In this document: positions 17,983 through 27,099 of the stretch, in pieces
Layout: the number at the start of each line of letters is the position of its first letter
How positions within the stretch are numbered: position 1 is the first letter of the stretch
NCBI GenBank assembly: GCA_035654655.1
Contig: DASRWI010000032.1
Location: 62,001-126,000, forward strand
Origin: DASRWI01 sp035654655
GTDB lineage: Bacteria; Bacteroidota; Ignavibacteria; Ignavibacteriales; Ignavibacteriaceae
Reading direction: 5' to 3'
DNA: 64,000 bases
Translations under genes and position numbers: made by a program
Notes under the pieces: model-generated
Database searches by the model: none
The model's input: only the letters and a program-made list of their open reading frames with translations
Told to the model about the DNA's origin: nothing

Positions 17983-19863
17983 TTAGTTGAATAATGTTTG
18001 TAATTCATTTTGAAGCTTAACTACTTCATTCTGGAGATTTACTTTACTTGTAAGTAATTCCATAGTTCTTTTTTCATCATCAGTGTTATTAAGTTCAAAA
18101 TGAACTTCATTTATTTGTTTTTCAAGAAGTTTTATTTTGTGCCTTTTAATAGTATCCTTTGCATAAATTTCAAATCTATTTTCCGGACTTACAAAAAGAT
18201 CCTTCTCTTCCCAATGACCACTTGTAATATAACTATCCATTACGATTGAAAAAAGAATTGATTTAATATTATTGTCAGGAATCTTTTCAATTAATCTTCT
18301 TATTTCGACTTTTACCCCGGATAGGTGCTCTTCATAAATTAAATTTATTAAGTCATAAAGTTCAGGCATAAAATCTTCAGGGGTAATATACCTGAAAATG
18401 AATTCAATTATTTTAGAGTCACCTTCATAAAGAATTCTCAATAATTCAAGTTCAATATTAAAAATTTCTTTATCAATTTTATTTTCGGGAGGTTTTACTA
18501 AGGAAGCTTCAACTTCCTTCTTTTCTTTTAGTGTTCTTTTATCAAACTGGACATAAGGCTGCTGTTTATAGAAAAGCATTTGCTTGGCAAGTTCATCTTC
18601 CAATAAACTTTCTCTTAGATTAAATTCTTTAGCAAGAGCCTTAATTATCAAATTGATTTTAAGGTTATCAGAAATAAATGATAAATGTTTAACTACATCT
18701 CTAATAGCATCTGTCTGTAGATTAACATCATTATCCATTCCTTTAATTTTATATTGCTGAATTTGATATTCAAAAAAACTTTTACTTTCTAATAATTTTT
18801 TTTCAAATGCTTCTTTACCAAATTTTGTAACAAATGAATCAGGGTCTTCATCTTTTGGAAGAGAAAGGATTTTAACATCCATATTCTTCTTAAGCAAAAT
18901 TTCTATGCTTCTTAATGAAGCTTTTTGTCCAGCTAAATCAGCATCAAAAATTAATGTTACATTTTTTGTATATCTTGAAATGAGCAAAGCCTGGTCATCT
19001 GTTAAGGCAGTTCCGGAAACTGCTACAACATTTTTTATACCTGCTTGATATAATGAAATAAGGTCCATATAACCTTCGACCATTATAACATTATCTTTTG
19101 TACGTATTTCATCTTTTGCAAAGGATAAACCATAAAGAATTTTTCCTTTTGTATATATGTCAGACTCTGGTGAGTTTAAATATTTTGCAGTGTTTTCGGC
19201 ATTTCCCATAATACGTCCTGCAAAAGCAACGACTCTGCCATGAGTAGAAAATATAGGAAAGATAATTCTTCCTGCAAATTTATCATGCAAGTCACCTGAT
19301 GGATATCTACCAATTAATCCAAGGTCCAAAGCTTTTTCAATATTTAATTTTCTATCAGTTAAAAAATTTACTAAAGCATCCTTTGAGGGTATTGCATAGC
19401 CAAGTCCAAATTCACGAATGGTTTTTAATTTGATACTTCTTTTATCAAAATAATTTCTTGCAGGTTCACCTTCTTTACCTGATAAAAGATTACTTGAAAA
19501 ATATTTTCCAACTTCAGTATTAATATCATAATAAACTTCATTATCATTCTGTTTATTAAAATTACCTTTATCATATTCAATAGTGATACCTAATCTGGAT
19601 GCAAGTTCCTGAACAGCTTCCAGATAGGAAATTTTTTCATAATTCATTAAAAATGAAAATACATTTCCACCTGAATGACAACCAAAGCAATGATAAATTT
19701 GCTTATCCTCACTAACCGTAAAAGATGGTGTTTTTTCACTATGAAAAGGGCATAATCCTATATAATTTCTTCCACGTTTCTTAATTGATATAGCTTCTCC
19801 TATAATATCTACGATATTTGTGGATGATCTAACTTCTTCAATTATATTTTCTGGAATATGCAT
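17983..19863 (-). CDS. dnaG: DNA primase DnaG
   Basis: This 626-residue protein has the three DnaG parts. The N-terminal zinc-binding domain has Cys38, His41, Cys59, Cys62 (LCPFHSEKTPSF, YHCFGC). The TOPRIM catalytic core has MVEGYMDLISL and DADLAGQKA. The C-terminal helical domain (from about 440) binds the replicative helicase and ends in a long coiled coil. It makes RNA primers at the replication fork. Length is normal for the family. It is transcribed away from ispG with a 114-base divergent gap, and the ferredoxin gene follows without a gap. Confidence 0.96.
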   Translation of the reverse strand: MHIPENIIEEVRSSTNIVDIIGEAISIKKRGRNYIGLCPFHSEKTPSFTVSEDKQIYHCFGCHSGGNVFSFLMNYEKISYLEAVQELASRLGITIEYDKGNFNKQNDNEVYYDINTEVGKYFSSNLLSGKEGEPARNYFDKRSIKLKTIREFGLGYAIPSKDALVNFLTDRKLNIEKALDLGLIGRYPSGDLHDKFAGRIIFPIFSTHGRVVAFAGRIMGNAENTAKYLNSPESDIYTKGKILYGLSFAKDEIRTKDNVIMVEGYMDLISLYQAGIKNVVAVSGTALTDDQALLISRYTKNVTLIFDADLAGQKASLRSIEILLKKNMDVKILSLPKDEDPDSFVTKFGKEAFEKKLLESKSFFEYQIQQYKIKGMDNDVNLQTDAIRDVVKHLSFISDNLKINLIIKALAKEFNLRESLLEDELAKQMLFYKQQPYVQFDKRTLKEKKEVEASLVKPPENKIDKEIFNIELELLRILYEGDSKIIEFIFRYITPEDFMPELYDLINLIYEEHLSGVKVEIRRLIEKIPDNNIKSILFSIVMDSYITSGHWEEKDLFVSPENRFEIYAKDTIKRHKIKLLEKQINEVHFELNNTDDEKRTMELLTSKVNLQNEVVKLQNELQTLFN

Positions 19864-19977
19864 AAATACTTAGCTTGATGTGAATGCAGTATCAAAGGTA
19901 ACTACATTTTATATTTATTTTTTTACAATTATATTAAAAATACAAATAAGTTTTATTAGTTATATAGTAAATAATTT

Positions 19978-21945
19978 ATGATTGAAAATAATTTGGAATA
20001 TTGTAATAGTTTAACAAAATATTCAAGATTAAAAACCAGGGTAGTGAACATTGGAGATGTACCTTTAGGGGGAGAAAATCCAATCAGAATTCAATCAATG
20101 ACTACTACTGACACAATGAATACAATTGCTACAGTCGAACAGACAATCAGAATGATTGAATCGGGGTGTGATTACGTAAGAATAACTGCACCAAGCAAAT
20201 CTGAAGCTCAAAATCTACTTGAAATCAAGAATGAACTTAGAAGAAGAGGATTTAAAGTACCTCTTATTGCTGATATTCATTTTACACCGAATGCTGCAGA
20301 AATTGCTGCCAGAATTGTTGAGAAAGTTAGAATAAATCCTGGTAATTATATTGACAAAAAAAAGTTTGAATTTATTGAATACAATGACAATGAATATGAA
20401 GAAGAATTAGAACGATTAAGAGAAAAATTCATTCCTTTGGTTAAAATTTGTAAAGAATATGGCACTGCAATGAGGATTGGTACTAATCATGGCTCATTGT
20501 CGGATAGAATAATGAGCAGATTTGGTGATAATCCGGAAGGTATGGTTGAATCTGCCTTGGAATTTGTAAGAATTTGTGAAGAATTTGATTATTACAATGT
20601 TGTTCTTTCAATGAAATCAAGTAATCCTCAAGTAATGGTGCAGGCATACCGTTTATTGGTAAACAGAATGCATAAGGAGAATATGAATTATCCTTTACAT
20701 CTTGGAGTTACTGAAGCTGGAGGAGGTGAAGATGGAAGAATTAAGAGTTCTTTGGGAATTGGTGCATTGTTAGAAGATGGAATCGGAGATACAATTAGAG
20801 TATCATTGACAGAAGATCCTGAGTTTGAAGCTCCTGTTGCCAAAAAAATATTATCAAGATACATTAATAGAATTAATGAAGATAATATTGAATCTGTTAA
20901 GGTGATAAATTATAATCCGTTTAATTATTTTAAACGAAAAACTCTTGAAACAGGAATAGTAGGTGGTACAAACCTTCCCAGAGTAATCATAGATTTCAGC
21001 AAAAGAGAAAAAGTTGATTTTAAGGACCTTAAGGATATCGGTTACATTTATGATGCTGTAACAGATAAATGGAATATTGCTGATGGAGCAGCTGATATGA
21101 TTTATTGTGGGTCAAATAAATTAAATATAGAAATCCCATCCACACTTAAAATTTTATATGATTTTAATTTCTGGTCAATTGCAAAAGACGATTGTTCCAA
21201 TCCTTTATTGACTAAAACTGAATTTTTAAATACTGAAATAATAGATAAAGAAAATTATGTACTTTTAAATTTATCTAACATTGATGAAGATATATTTAAT
21301 AAATTAAAGCAATCTAAAAAGAGTATTATAGTTCTTACTTCAGATAACAAGAATTCACTACTTGAACAAAGAAGATTTTTTATTAAGCTTTTAGATGAAA
21401 ATATTCCCAATCCGGTAATAATTAAGAGAGATTATAAAAATATCAGTAAAGAAGAATATATCATATTTTCTTCAACAGATGCAGGAGCATTGCTGATAGA
21501 AGGCTTTGGTGATGGGATTTGGTTGAGTTTAGAATCATCTGACTTAATAAAAAATGGAGTTAGAATAAGCGAATCTATTTATTCTTTTACCAATAGAATA
21601 ATGTTCGGCATACTTCAGGCAGCCAGAGTTAGAATTTCAAAAACTGAATACATTGCCTGCCCTTCTTGCGGGAGAACTCTTTTTGATTTACAGGAAACAA
21701 CAGATAAAATTAAAACGCAGACGGAACATTTAAAAGGAGTAAAAATTGCAATTATGGGTTGCATTGTGAATGGTCCCGGTGAAATGGCTGATGCTGATTA
21801 TGGTTATGTAGGTTCAGGAGTTGATAAGATTACCTTATATAAAGGGAAGGATGTAGTCAAAAGAAATATTGATTCGTCTAATGCAGTGGAGCAATTAATT
21901 AATATAATTAAAGATGATGGACGCTGGATTGAACCAAATAATTGA
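19978..21945 (+). CDS. ispG: 4-hydroxy-3-methylbut-2-enyl diphosphate synthase, long (domain-inserted) form
   Basis: IspG/GcpE reduces methylerythritol cyclodiphosphate in the non-mevalonate isoprenoid pathway. The N-terminal TIM barrel is clear (VPLGGENPIRIQSMTTTDT, MRIGTNHGSLSDR). The C-terminal [4Fe-4S] domain has ACPSCGRTLFDL and MGCIVNGPGEM, with three cysteines and the Glu ligand. At 655 residues it is far longer than the roughly 370-residue E. coli type: a middle domain (about 280-540) is inserted, as in plants, Chlamydia, Bacteroidota and Chlorobi. The gene is alone on its transcript and is followed by a terminator-like hairpin. Confidence 0.95.
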   Translation: MIENNLEYCNSLTKYSRLKTRVVNIGDVPLGGENPIRIQSMTTTDTMNTIATVEQTIRMIESGCDYVRITAPSKSEAQNLLEIKNELRRRGFKVPLIADIHFTPNAAEIAARIVEKVRINPGNYIDKKKFEFIEYNDNEYEEELERLREKFIPLVKICKEYGTAMRIGTNHGSLSDRIMSRFGDNPEGMVESALEFVRICEEFDYYNVVLSMKSSNPQVMVQAYRLLVNRMHKENMNYPLHLGVTEAGGGEDGRIKSSLGIGALLEDGIGDTIRVSLTEDPEFEAPVAKKILSRYINRINEDNIESVKVINYNPFNYFKRKTLETGIVGGTNLPRVIIDFSKREKVDFKDLKDIGYIYDAVTDKWNIADGAADMIYCGSNKLNIEIPSTLKILYDFNFWSIAKDDCSNPLLTKTEFLNTEIIDKENYVLLNLSNIDEDIFNKLKQSKKSIIVLTSDNKNSLLEQRRFFIKLLDENIPNPVIIKRDYKNISKEEYIIFSSTDAGALLIEGFGDGIWLSLESSDLIKNGVRISESIYSFTNRIMFGILQAARVRISKTEYIACPSCGRTLFDLQETTDKIKTQTEHLKGVKIAIMGCIVNGPGEMADADYGYVGSGVDKITLYKGKDVVKRNIDSSNAVEQLINIIKDDGRWIEPNN

Positions 21946-22103
21946 TGTGCCAAGGAAAACTTAAGTAATTATTCTTATTAAGTAAGTTGATATTTAAAGC
22001 ATAAAACTATATTTTTATGATATAAGTATGAAAAACAAATTCAAAAGATATAAAGCCCCAAATATTTTCGTAAAGTCTTCTGACTAAAATAGAGTTTAAC
22101 AAG

Positions 22104-22133
22104 ATGCACTCATTAAAGGAGTGCATTTTTTTT
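22104..22133 (+). terminator. Intrinsic terminator directly in front of the Nif3-like gene
   Basis: An 8-bp stem ATGCACTC/GAGTGCAT (22104-22111 with 22119-22126, loop ATTAAAG) is followed by T8. It lies about 160 bases after ispG and only 5 bases before the next ATG, so it may also act as an attenuator for that gene. Confidence 0.8.
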
Positions 22134-22138
22134 GTTTT

Positions 22139-23242
22139 ATGAGATGTATTGAAATTTTTAAATATTTAGAAACATGGGCACCTCAGCAAATTGCCTGGCT
22201 GAAAGATAACCCGGGATTACAGGCGGGTGACCCAAATGCCGAAGTAAAAAACATTTTACTTTGTCTGGAGGTTACCGAAAAAGTAGTTCTGGAGGCATTA
22301 AATAAAAATTGCAATTTAATCTTTACACATCACCCTCTAATCTTTCAACCTCTATCTAAAATAGATTTCAACAACCACACCTCAAAGATTCTACAAAGCC
22401 TAATTAAAAACGACATCAACCTCTACTCAGCTCATACAAACCTGGATTTCACCAAAGAAGGAGTCAGTTTTAAATTAGCACAAAAACTAGACTTAACCGA
22501 AATTAAATTTCTTAGAAACCTTTATTCAAATCAATATAAGTTATCCATCTTTGTTCCGGAAAAGGCTCTTGAAGCAGTAGCTGATGCGGCATTTAATTCA
22601 GGTGCAGGTGTTATAGGTGAATACTCAAAATGTAGTTTTAGAACTGAAGGGATAGGGACATTCTTTGGAAATGAGCATACTAATCCTTCTGAAGGTTCAA
22701 AGGAAACTTTTGAAAAGGTTAACGAAGTAAAACTTGAACTTATTGTTGATAAATGGAAGCTTAATAAAGTTCTTGATGATGTTAACAGAGTTCATCCTTA
22801 TGAAGAAATAGCTTACGATGTTATGCCTTTGGAAAATCCTAATGTGAATTATGGAGCAGGTGCAATTGGCAATTTGAAAAATGAATTAACAGAAAAAGAA
22901 TTTTTGAAATACGTTTTAGAAAAATTAAACTTAGAAAATTTTAGATATTGCAAAGGCAAAAAGGATAAAATAAAAAGGGTTGCTGTTTGTGGTGGTTCAG
23001 GAAGCGATATGCTAAATGATTCCATAAATAATGCTGATGCATTTATAACTGCAGATGTAAAATATCATGCATTTCATGATGCTTTGGGTAAGATATTATT
23101 AATAGATGCCGGACATTATGAAACAGAAATATTTTCTCTTGAAGAAGTACAAAAAAGATTACAAGAATTTATAAAAGACAAAAACATTAATATATACCAG
23201 TATAGTGATTCAACGAATCCTATATTTTACTATAAAAAATAA
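22139..23242 (+). CDS. Nif3-like dinuclear metal centre protein
   Basis: I chose ATG 22139 over an upstream GTG at 22121, which lies inside the terminator hairpin; the protein then begins MRCIEIFKYLETWAP, the normal Nif3 start. The two conserved halves are present: THHPLIFQPL near the N-terminus and HAFHDALGKILLIDAGHYETE near the C-terminus, which carry the metal-binding histidines, acids and Glu. Between them is the NIF3 insert domain of longer bacterial members (GVIGEYSKCSF...), giving 367 residues. The family forms hexameric rings with two metals per subunit; it is used as GTP cyclohydrolase-like in annotations but its true activity is unsettled. The stop overlaps the ribosome-binding site of the next gene. 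Confidence 0.88.
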   Translation: MRCIEIFKYLETWAPQQIAWLKDNPGLQAGDPNAEVKNILLCLEVTEKVVLEALNKNCNLIFTHHPLIFQPLSKIDFNNHTSKILQSLIKNDINLYSAHTNLDFTKEGVSFKLAQKLDLTEIKFLRNLYSNQYKLSIFVPEKALEAVADAAFNSGAGVIGEYSKCSFRTEGIGTFFGNEHTNPSEGSKETFEKVNEVKLELIVDKWKLNKVLDDVNRVHPYEEIAYDVMPLENPNVNYGAGAIGNLKNELTEKEFLKYVLEKLNLENFRYCKGKKDKIKRVAVCGGSGSDMLNDSINNADAFITADVKYHAFHDALGKILLIDAGHYETEIFSLEEVQKRLQEFIKDKNINIYQYSDSTNPIFYYKK

Positions 23243-23253
23243 GGAGTATTAAA

Positions 23254-23976
23254 TTGGTCAATAGATTAAAAATATTATATGAATTGCAAATTATTGATGA
23301 TCAGCTTGATGAATTAGAAGAATTAAGAGGAGATCTTCCAGGAGCTGTAGAAGAGCTTCAATCTAAAATAAATAGTTTAAAAACTGAATTGACTGAAAAA
23401 GAAGAACAAAAGAATGAATCAATAGAGAAAAGAAAAGAGAACGAAGAAGAGATTGAAAAGTTAAGAAACAGCCAAAAGAAATTTAAGGCTCAGCTTTATC
23501 AGGTAAGAAATAATAAAGAATACGATGCTCTTACTAAGGAAATTGACCACTCAGAAGAAACAATTGCTAAATTGGAAGCTGAAAATGTTACTCTTGAAGA
23601 TTCAAGTAAAAAGCTTGTTATTGAAGTCGAAGAACTTCAACCAACTTTGAATGAACTGAATGATTATTTAAAGGTTAAAGAAGCTGACTTAAGAGAAATA
23701 GTTAAAGCTAATGAAAAAGAAGAAAACAAGTTAAGGGAAAAACGTAAAGCAATTGAAGAGCAGGTTAAAAAACCTGACCTTAATGCTTATACAAGAATTA
23801 GAAAAGCCAAAAAAGGTAAAGCAGTAGTAACTATTAAAAGATCTGCCTGCTCAGGATGTCATAATATTGTTCCTTCACAAAGACAATTAGAAATAAGAAG
23901 AAATAATAAATTATTTTTCTGTGAATACTGCGGAAGAATTCTTGTTTCTCCTGAAATTGCAGAAATAACTGAATAA
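23254..23976 (+). CDS. Coiled-coil protein with C4 zinc ribbon (COG1579)
   Basis: A 240-residue protein. The first 170 or so residues form a long charged coiled coil (LEELRGDLPGAVEELQ ... EKEEQKNESIEKRKENEEE), with a conserved RNNKEYDALTKEI hairpin tip. The C-terminus is a zinc ribbon with CSGCHNIVPSQ and CEYCGRIL. The start is TTG at 23254, supported by a clear AAGGAG (23241-23246) that overlaps the preceding Nif3 stop. It is co-transcribed with the Nif3-like gene; this pairing is common in Bacteroidota and related phyla, which suggests a shared but undefined role, perhaps nucleic-acid-linked. Confidence 0.88.
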   Translation: MVNRLKILYELQIIDDQLDELEELRGDLPGAVEELQSKINSLKTELTEKEEQKNESIEKRKENEEEIEKLRNSQKKFKAQLYQVRNNKEYDALTKEIDHSEETIAKLEAENVTLEDSSKKLVIEVEELQPTLNELNDYLKVKEADLREIVKANEKEENKLREKRKAIEEQVKKPDLNAYTRIRKAKKGKAVVTIKRSACSGCHNIVPSQRQLEIRRNNKLFFCEYCGRILVSPEIAEITE

Positions 23977-23990
23977 AAAATGAATTTAAA

Positions 23991-24029
23991 ATCTAGAAAT
24001 TAGCGGTAAGTAAACCGCAATTTCTAGAT
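23991..24029 (+). terminator. Long hairpin between the zinc-ribbon gene and rnpB
   Basis: An 11-bp perfect outer stem (23991-24001 with 24019-24029) plus a one-base bulge and a 5-bp inner stem GCGGT/ACCGC with loop AAGTAA. There is no T-run, so it is either a rho-assisted terminator, a 3'-end stabiliser or a processing site. Confidence 0.55.
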
Positions 24030-24127
24030 ACAAATTAAATTGGTAATAAATATTTTACTTCCTCTTACTCTTTTCTACTGCTTTAACCAAACTAATTTAT
24101 TATATTAAATATATATTTTGGAAATAA

Positions 24128-24501
24128 TTCAAACTGGCAATTGCTATACTTTTGTATAGAGGAAAGTCCGGACTTCACAGAACAGGGTGCCGGGTAACGC
24201 CCGGGGGTTAAAGAAGTAATTCTTTAACTAAGGACAGTGCCACAGAAAATATACCGCCCCTTGTGGGTAAGGGTGAAAAGGCAGGGTAAGAGCCTACCTC
24301 AATAATGGTAACATTATTTGGATGGGTAAACCCCACCTGAAGCAAGGTCAAATAGGGAAACTATCTCTTCTTCGGAAGAGTCCGAGGTTGTTCGCCTTGA
24401 GTTTCCGGGTAGACCGCTTGAGTCTTCAAGTAATTGGAGGCCTAGATAAATAATTGCAATCTGCTACGGCAGATATTACAGAATCCGGCTTATAGTTTGA
24501 A
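24128..24501 (+). ncRNA. rnpB: RNase P RNA (bacterial class A)
   Basis: The conserved core is easy to read: GAGGAAAGTCCGGAC (P4 5' side region), GGTAACGCCCGG, ACAGTGCCACAGAAA, TACCGCC, GGGTGAAAAGGCAGGGTAAGAGC, GGGTAAACCCCACC, GGCCTAGATAAAT and finally ACAGAATCCGGCTTAT. The ends are set by the P1 helix: TTCAAACT (24128-24135) pairs with AGTTTGAA (24494-24501), followed by a T6 run that probably terminates the transcript. It is the catalytic subunit that trims tRNA 5' leaders; the protein subunit gene (rnpA) is not in this window. Confidence 0.96.
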
Positions 24502-24596
24502 TTTTTTCCTTCCTAATTTTATTGAAAATTATTTTTTTACTTTAGTGCTTTTTTCTCACGTTATTCTCTAATGAAAGGTAGATTTTTCCTGAACCT

Positions 24597-26309
24597 ATGA
24601 TCAACAAGCTGTGGAAAATTAAAGAAATTCAGGATGAATTTATTATTAAGTCTTTAGCAGAAACAATTAACATTTCTGAAGTGTTAGCTCGTTTATTGGT
24701 ACTAAGAAAAATTACCAATTTTGGTGAAGCAAAAAAATTTTTTAGACCTACTCTCGAATCCCTTTATGACCCCTTCCAAATGCTTGGAATGAAAGAAGCA
24801 ACTAAAAGGATAATTAAAGCAATAACTGAGAATCAAAATATTTGTATCTATGGTGATTATGATGTTGATGGTACCTGTTCAACTGCATTACTTTATTTAT
24901 TCTTAAAAAAACTGGGAGCAAATGTTAATTTCTTTATTCCAAAAAGATTAACAGAAGGTTATGGAATTTCTAAAGCAGGTATTGAATATGTAAAAAGTTT
25001 AAATACAGATTTATTAATTTCAGTTGATTGCGGCATAACTGCTATAGATGAAGTTAACTATGCTAATGAACTTGGCATAAACGTAATTATTTGCGACCAT
25101 CATCAATCAAAAGACATCGTTCCCGCAGCAGTTGCTGTTCTTGACCCGCTGCAGCCAGGATGTAATTATCCATATAAATATTTAGCAGGTGCCGGTGTTG
25201 CATTTAAATTAGCTCAAGGTTTAGCCAAGGAAGTAAATCAGAAAGATTTACCTTTAGAGTATCTGGATTTAGTGGCATTAGCTTCAATTGCTGATATAGT
25301 TCCATTGATTGATGAAAATAGAATTTTAGTACGTGAGGGTTTAAAGTTGATAAACGAAAAACCTCGTCCCGGCATAGCTGCTTTAATGAAGCTAAGTAAT
25401 AATGGGCAAGGAAGTTTATCATCAGGGCAGATAGTTTTTACTTTGGCTCCAAGAATAAACGCCGTTGGTAGAATGGGAGATGCTCAAAGAGCAGTTGAAC
25501 TTTTTATTAGTGATAACCTTTCTGAAGCTGTAAAACTTGCTGAAGTATTAGAATCTGATAATCGAGACAGAAGAAAAATTGATGAAGAAACTTTTTTTGC
25601 TGCTGATGTTCTGGTTAAAGATATAGATTTGGAAAATGAAATACCAATTGTACTTCATAAAGAATCATGGCATTCAGGAGTTATAGGAATCGTAGCATCC
25701 CGTTTAGTGGAAAAATATTATCGTCCAACGATAATGCTTACTACTGTTGATGGAGTAGCAAAAGGTTCTGCAAGAAGCATTTCTAACTTTAATATTTATA
25801 ATGCCTTAAAAGAATGTGAAGACCTTTTAATTCATTTTGGTGGCCATCAGGCAGCTGCAGGATTAGCTGTGGAGATTGACAAAATTGATGAATTTAAAAG
25901 TAAATTCAATACTGTTGTTAAAGGTGCTTTATCTAAGGAAAATTTAAGGCCTGAAATTGTGATTGATGCTGTAATAAAATTTTCAGAAATTACACCTAAA
26001 TTTTTAAGAATTATTGATCAGTTTGCTCCTTTCGGTCCCGGGAATATGAGACCTGTATTTTTATCAGAAAATGTAGAAGTTACCGGATTGCCAAGAATTG
26101 TAGGGAATAATCATCTGATTGTAAATCTAAAACAATGCGGTTCAGAAAAAATATTTGATTGTATTGGTTTTAACTTTGGAAATTATTGTAAAGTTTTAAA
26201 TAAAAATTCAATATTGGATGTTGTATATTCAATTGATAAATTAGGCAAAGATGATTTCATTTTTCCTCAATTGAAAATTAAAGATATTAAAATAAAAGAA
26301 AATAATTAG
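24597..26309 (+). CDS. recJ: Single-stranded-DNA-specific exonuclease RecJ
   Basis: This 570-residue DHH-family nuclease has motif I YGDYDVDGTCSTALL, motif II SVDCGITA, the DHH motif CDHHQS, and motif IV PLDLVALASIADIVPL. The DHHA1 domain has HFGGHQAAAG, and a C-terminal OB-fold follows (GNNHLIVNLKQ). It degrades ssDNA 5' to 3' in recombination and mismatch/base-excision repair. It is the first gene of a recJ-yebC-ruvC-ruvA run, a natural DNA-repair cluster. Its 3' end is 8 bases before yebC, which carries its own AGGAGA site. Confidence 0.95.
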   Translation: MINKLWKIKEIQDEFIIKSLAETINISEVLARLLVLRKITNFGEAKKFFRPTLESLYDPFQMLGMKEATKRIIKAITENQNICIYGDYDVDGTCSTALLYLFLKKLGANVNFFIPKRLTEGYGISKAGIEYVKSLNTDLLISVDCGITAIDEVNYANELGINVIICDHHQSKDIVPAAVAVLDPLQPGCNYPYKYLAGAGVAFKLAQGLAKEVNQKDLPLEYLDLVALASIADIVPLIDENRILVREGLKLINEKPRPGIAALMKLSNNGQGSLSSGQIVFTLAPRINAVGRMGDAQRAVELFISDNLSEAVKLAEVLESDNRDRRKIDEETFFAADVLVKDIDLENEIPIVLHKESWHSGVIGIVASRLVEKYYRPTIMLTTVDGVAKGSARSISNFNIYNALKECEDLLIHFGGHQAAAGLAVEIDKIDEFKSKFNTVVKGALSKENLRPEIVIDAVIKFSEITPKFLRIIDQFAPFGPGNMRPVFLSENVEVTGLPRIVGNNHLIVNLKQCGSEKIFDCIGFNFGNYCKVLNKNSILDVVYSIDKLGKDDFIFPQLKIKDIKIKENN

Positions 26310-26317
26310 GAGATATA

Positions 26318-27043
26318 ATGTCAGGACATTCTAAGTGGGCGACTACTAAGAGAAAAAAGGCTGCAATTGATTCTAAAAGAGGTAAAATATTTACCAAGAT
26401 AATAAAAGAAATCACTATTGCTGCCCGCGAAGGCGGTGGTGACCCTAATGGAAATCCACGTTTAAGATTAGCCGTTGATAATGCTAAAGCTTCCAATATG
26501 CCTGCCGACAATATTGAACGCGCAATTAAAAAAGCTACAGGTGAACTTGAAGGTGTAACTTACCATGAATTAACCTATGAAGGTTATGGACCTGCAGGCA
26601 TTGCTATGTTGGTTGAAGTTGCCACTGATAATAAAAACAGAACTGTAGCAGAAGTTCGACATCTTTTTAGCAAGTATGGCGGCAGTATGGCTGAGAGCGG
26701 TTCAGTTGCCTGGATGTTTGATAAAAAGGGTGTTATAGTTTTACCTAAGCAGGGAAAAGCTGAAGATGAAGTTATGGAAGTTGTAATCGATGCTGGTGCC
26801 GATGATTTACAGACTGAAGAAGATTATTTTGAAGTTCAAACAGCAATTCCAAATTTTGAACCTGTTAGAAAAACTTTGATTGAAAAAGGTTATACAGTTG
26901 AAAATGCTTCCATACAGTGGATTGCTAAAAACGTTATAAAAGTTACCGGTGAAGATGCTGAAAGAGTAGTTAAACTTATTGATATGCTTGAAGATAGTGA
27001 TGACGTTCAGAATGTTTATTCTAATGCTGACTTTGACGAATAA
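26318..27043 (+). CDS. yebC: YebC/PmpR family regulator / translation factor
   Basis: This 241-residue protein has the canonical N-terminus MSGHSKWATTKRKKAAIDSKRG and the family core (GNPRLRLAVDNAKASNMPADNIERAIKKATG, YEGYGPAGIAMLVE, GSVAWMFDKKG). Members were described as DNA-binding regulators and, more recently, as ribosome-associated factors that relieve stalling. The gene very often precedes ruvC-ruvA(-ruvB), as it does here. An AGGAGA ribosome-binding site lies 7 bases before the ATG. Confidence 0.95.
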   Translation: MSGHSKWATTKRKKAAIDSKRGKIFTKIIKEITIAAREGGGDPNGNPRLRLAVDNAKASNMPADNIERAIKKATGELEGVTYHELTYEGYGPAGIAMLVEVATDNKNRTVAEVRHLFSKYGGSMAESGSVAWMFDKKGVIVLPKQGKAEDEVMEVVIDAGADDLQTEEDYFEVQTAIPNFEPVRKTLIEKGYTVENASIQWIAKNVIKVTGEDAERVVKLIDMLEDSDDVQNVYSNADFDE

Positions 27044-27059
27044 TCATCAATAATATTTT

Positions 27060-27088
27060 GGAGGTTTGAATTTGTTTTTCAAGCCTCC
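27060..27088 (+). promoter_or_regulatory. Hairpin with SD/anti-SD arms upstream of ruvC
   Basis: An 11-bp stem with one G-U pair (27060-27070 with 27078-27088). The 5' arm begins GGAGG and the 3' arm ends CCTCC; the T-rich loop is 7 nt. It ends 11 bases before the ruvC ATG and lacks a following T-run. A role in translation control is possible. Confidence 0.4.
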
Positions 27089-27099
27089 TGGAATTTCTA

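Noticed and set aside
22121..22138. GTG start for the Nif3-like gene at 22121
   Set aside because: It lies in the terminator stem and adds MHFFCF, which is not found at the start of the family; ATG 22139 fits better.
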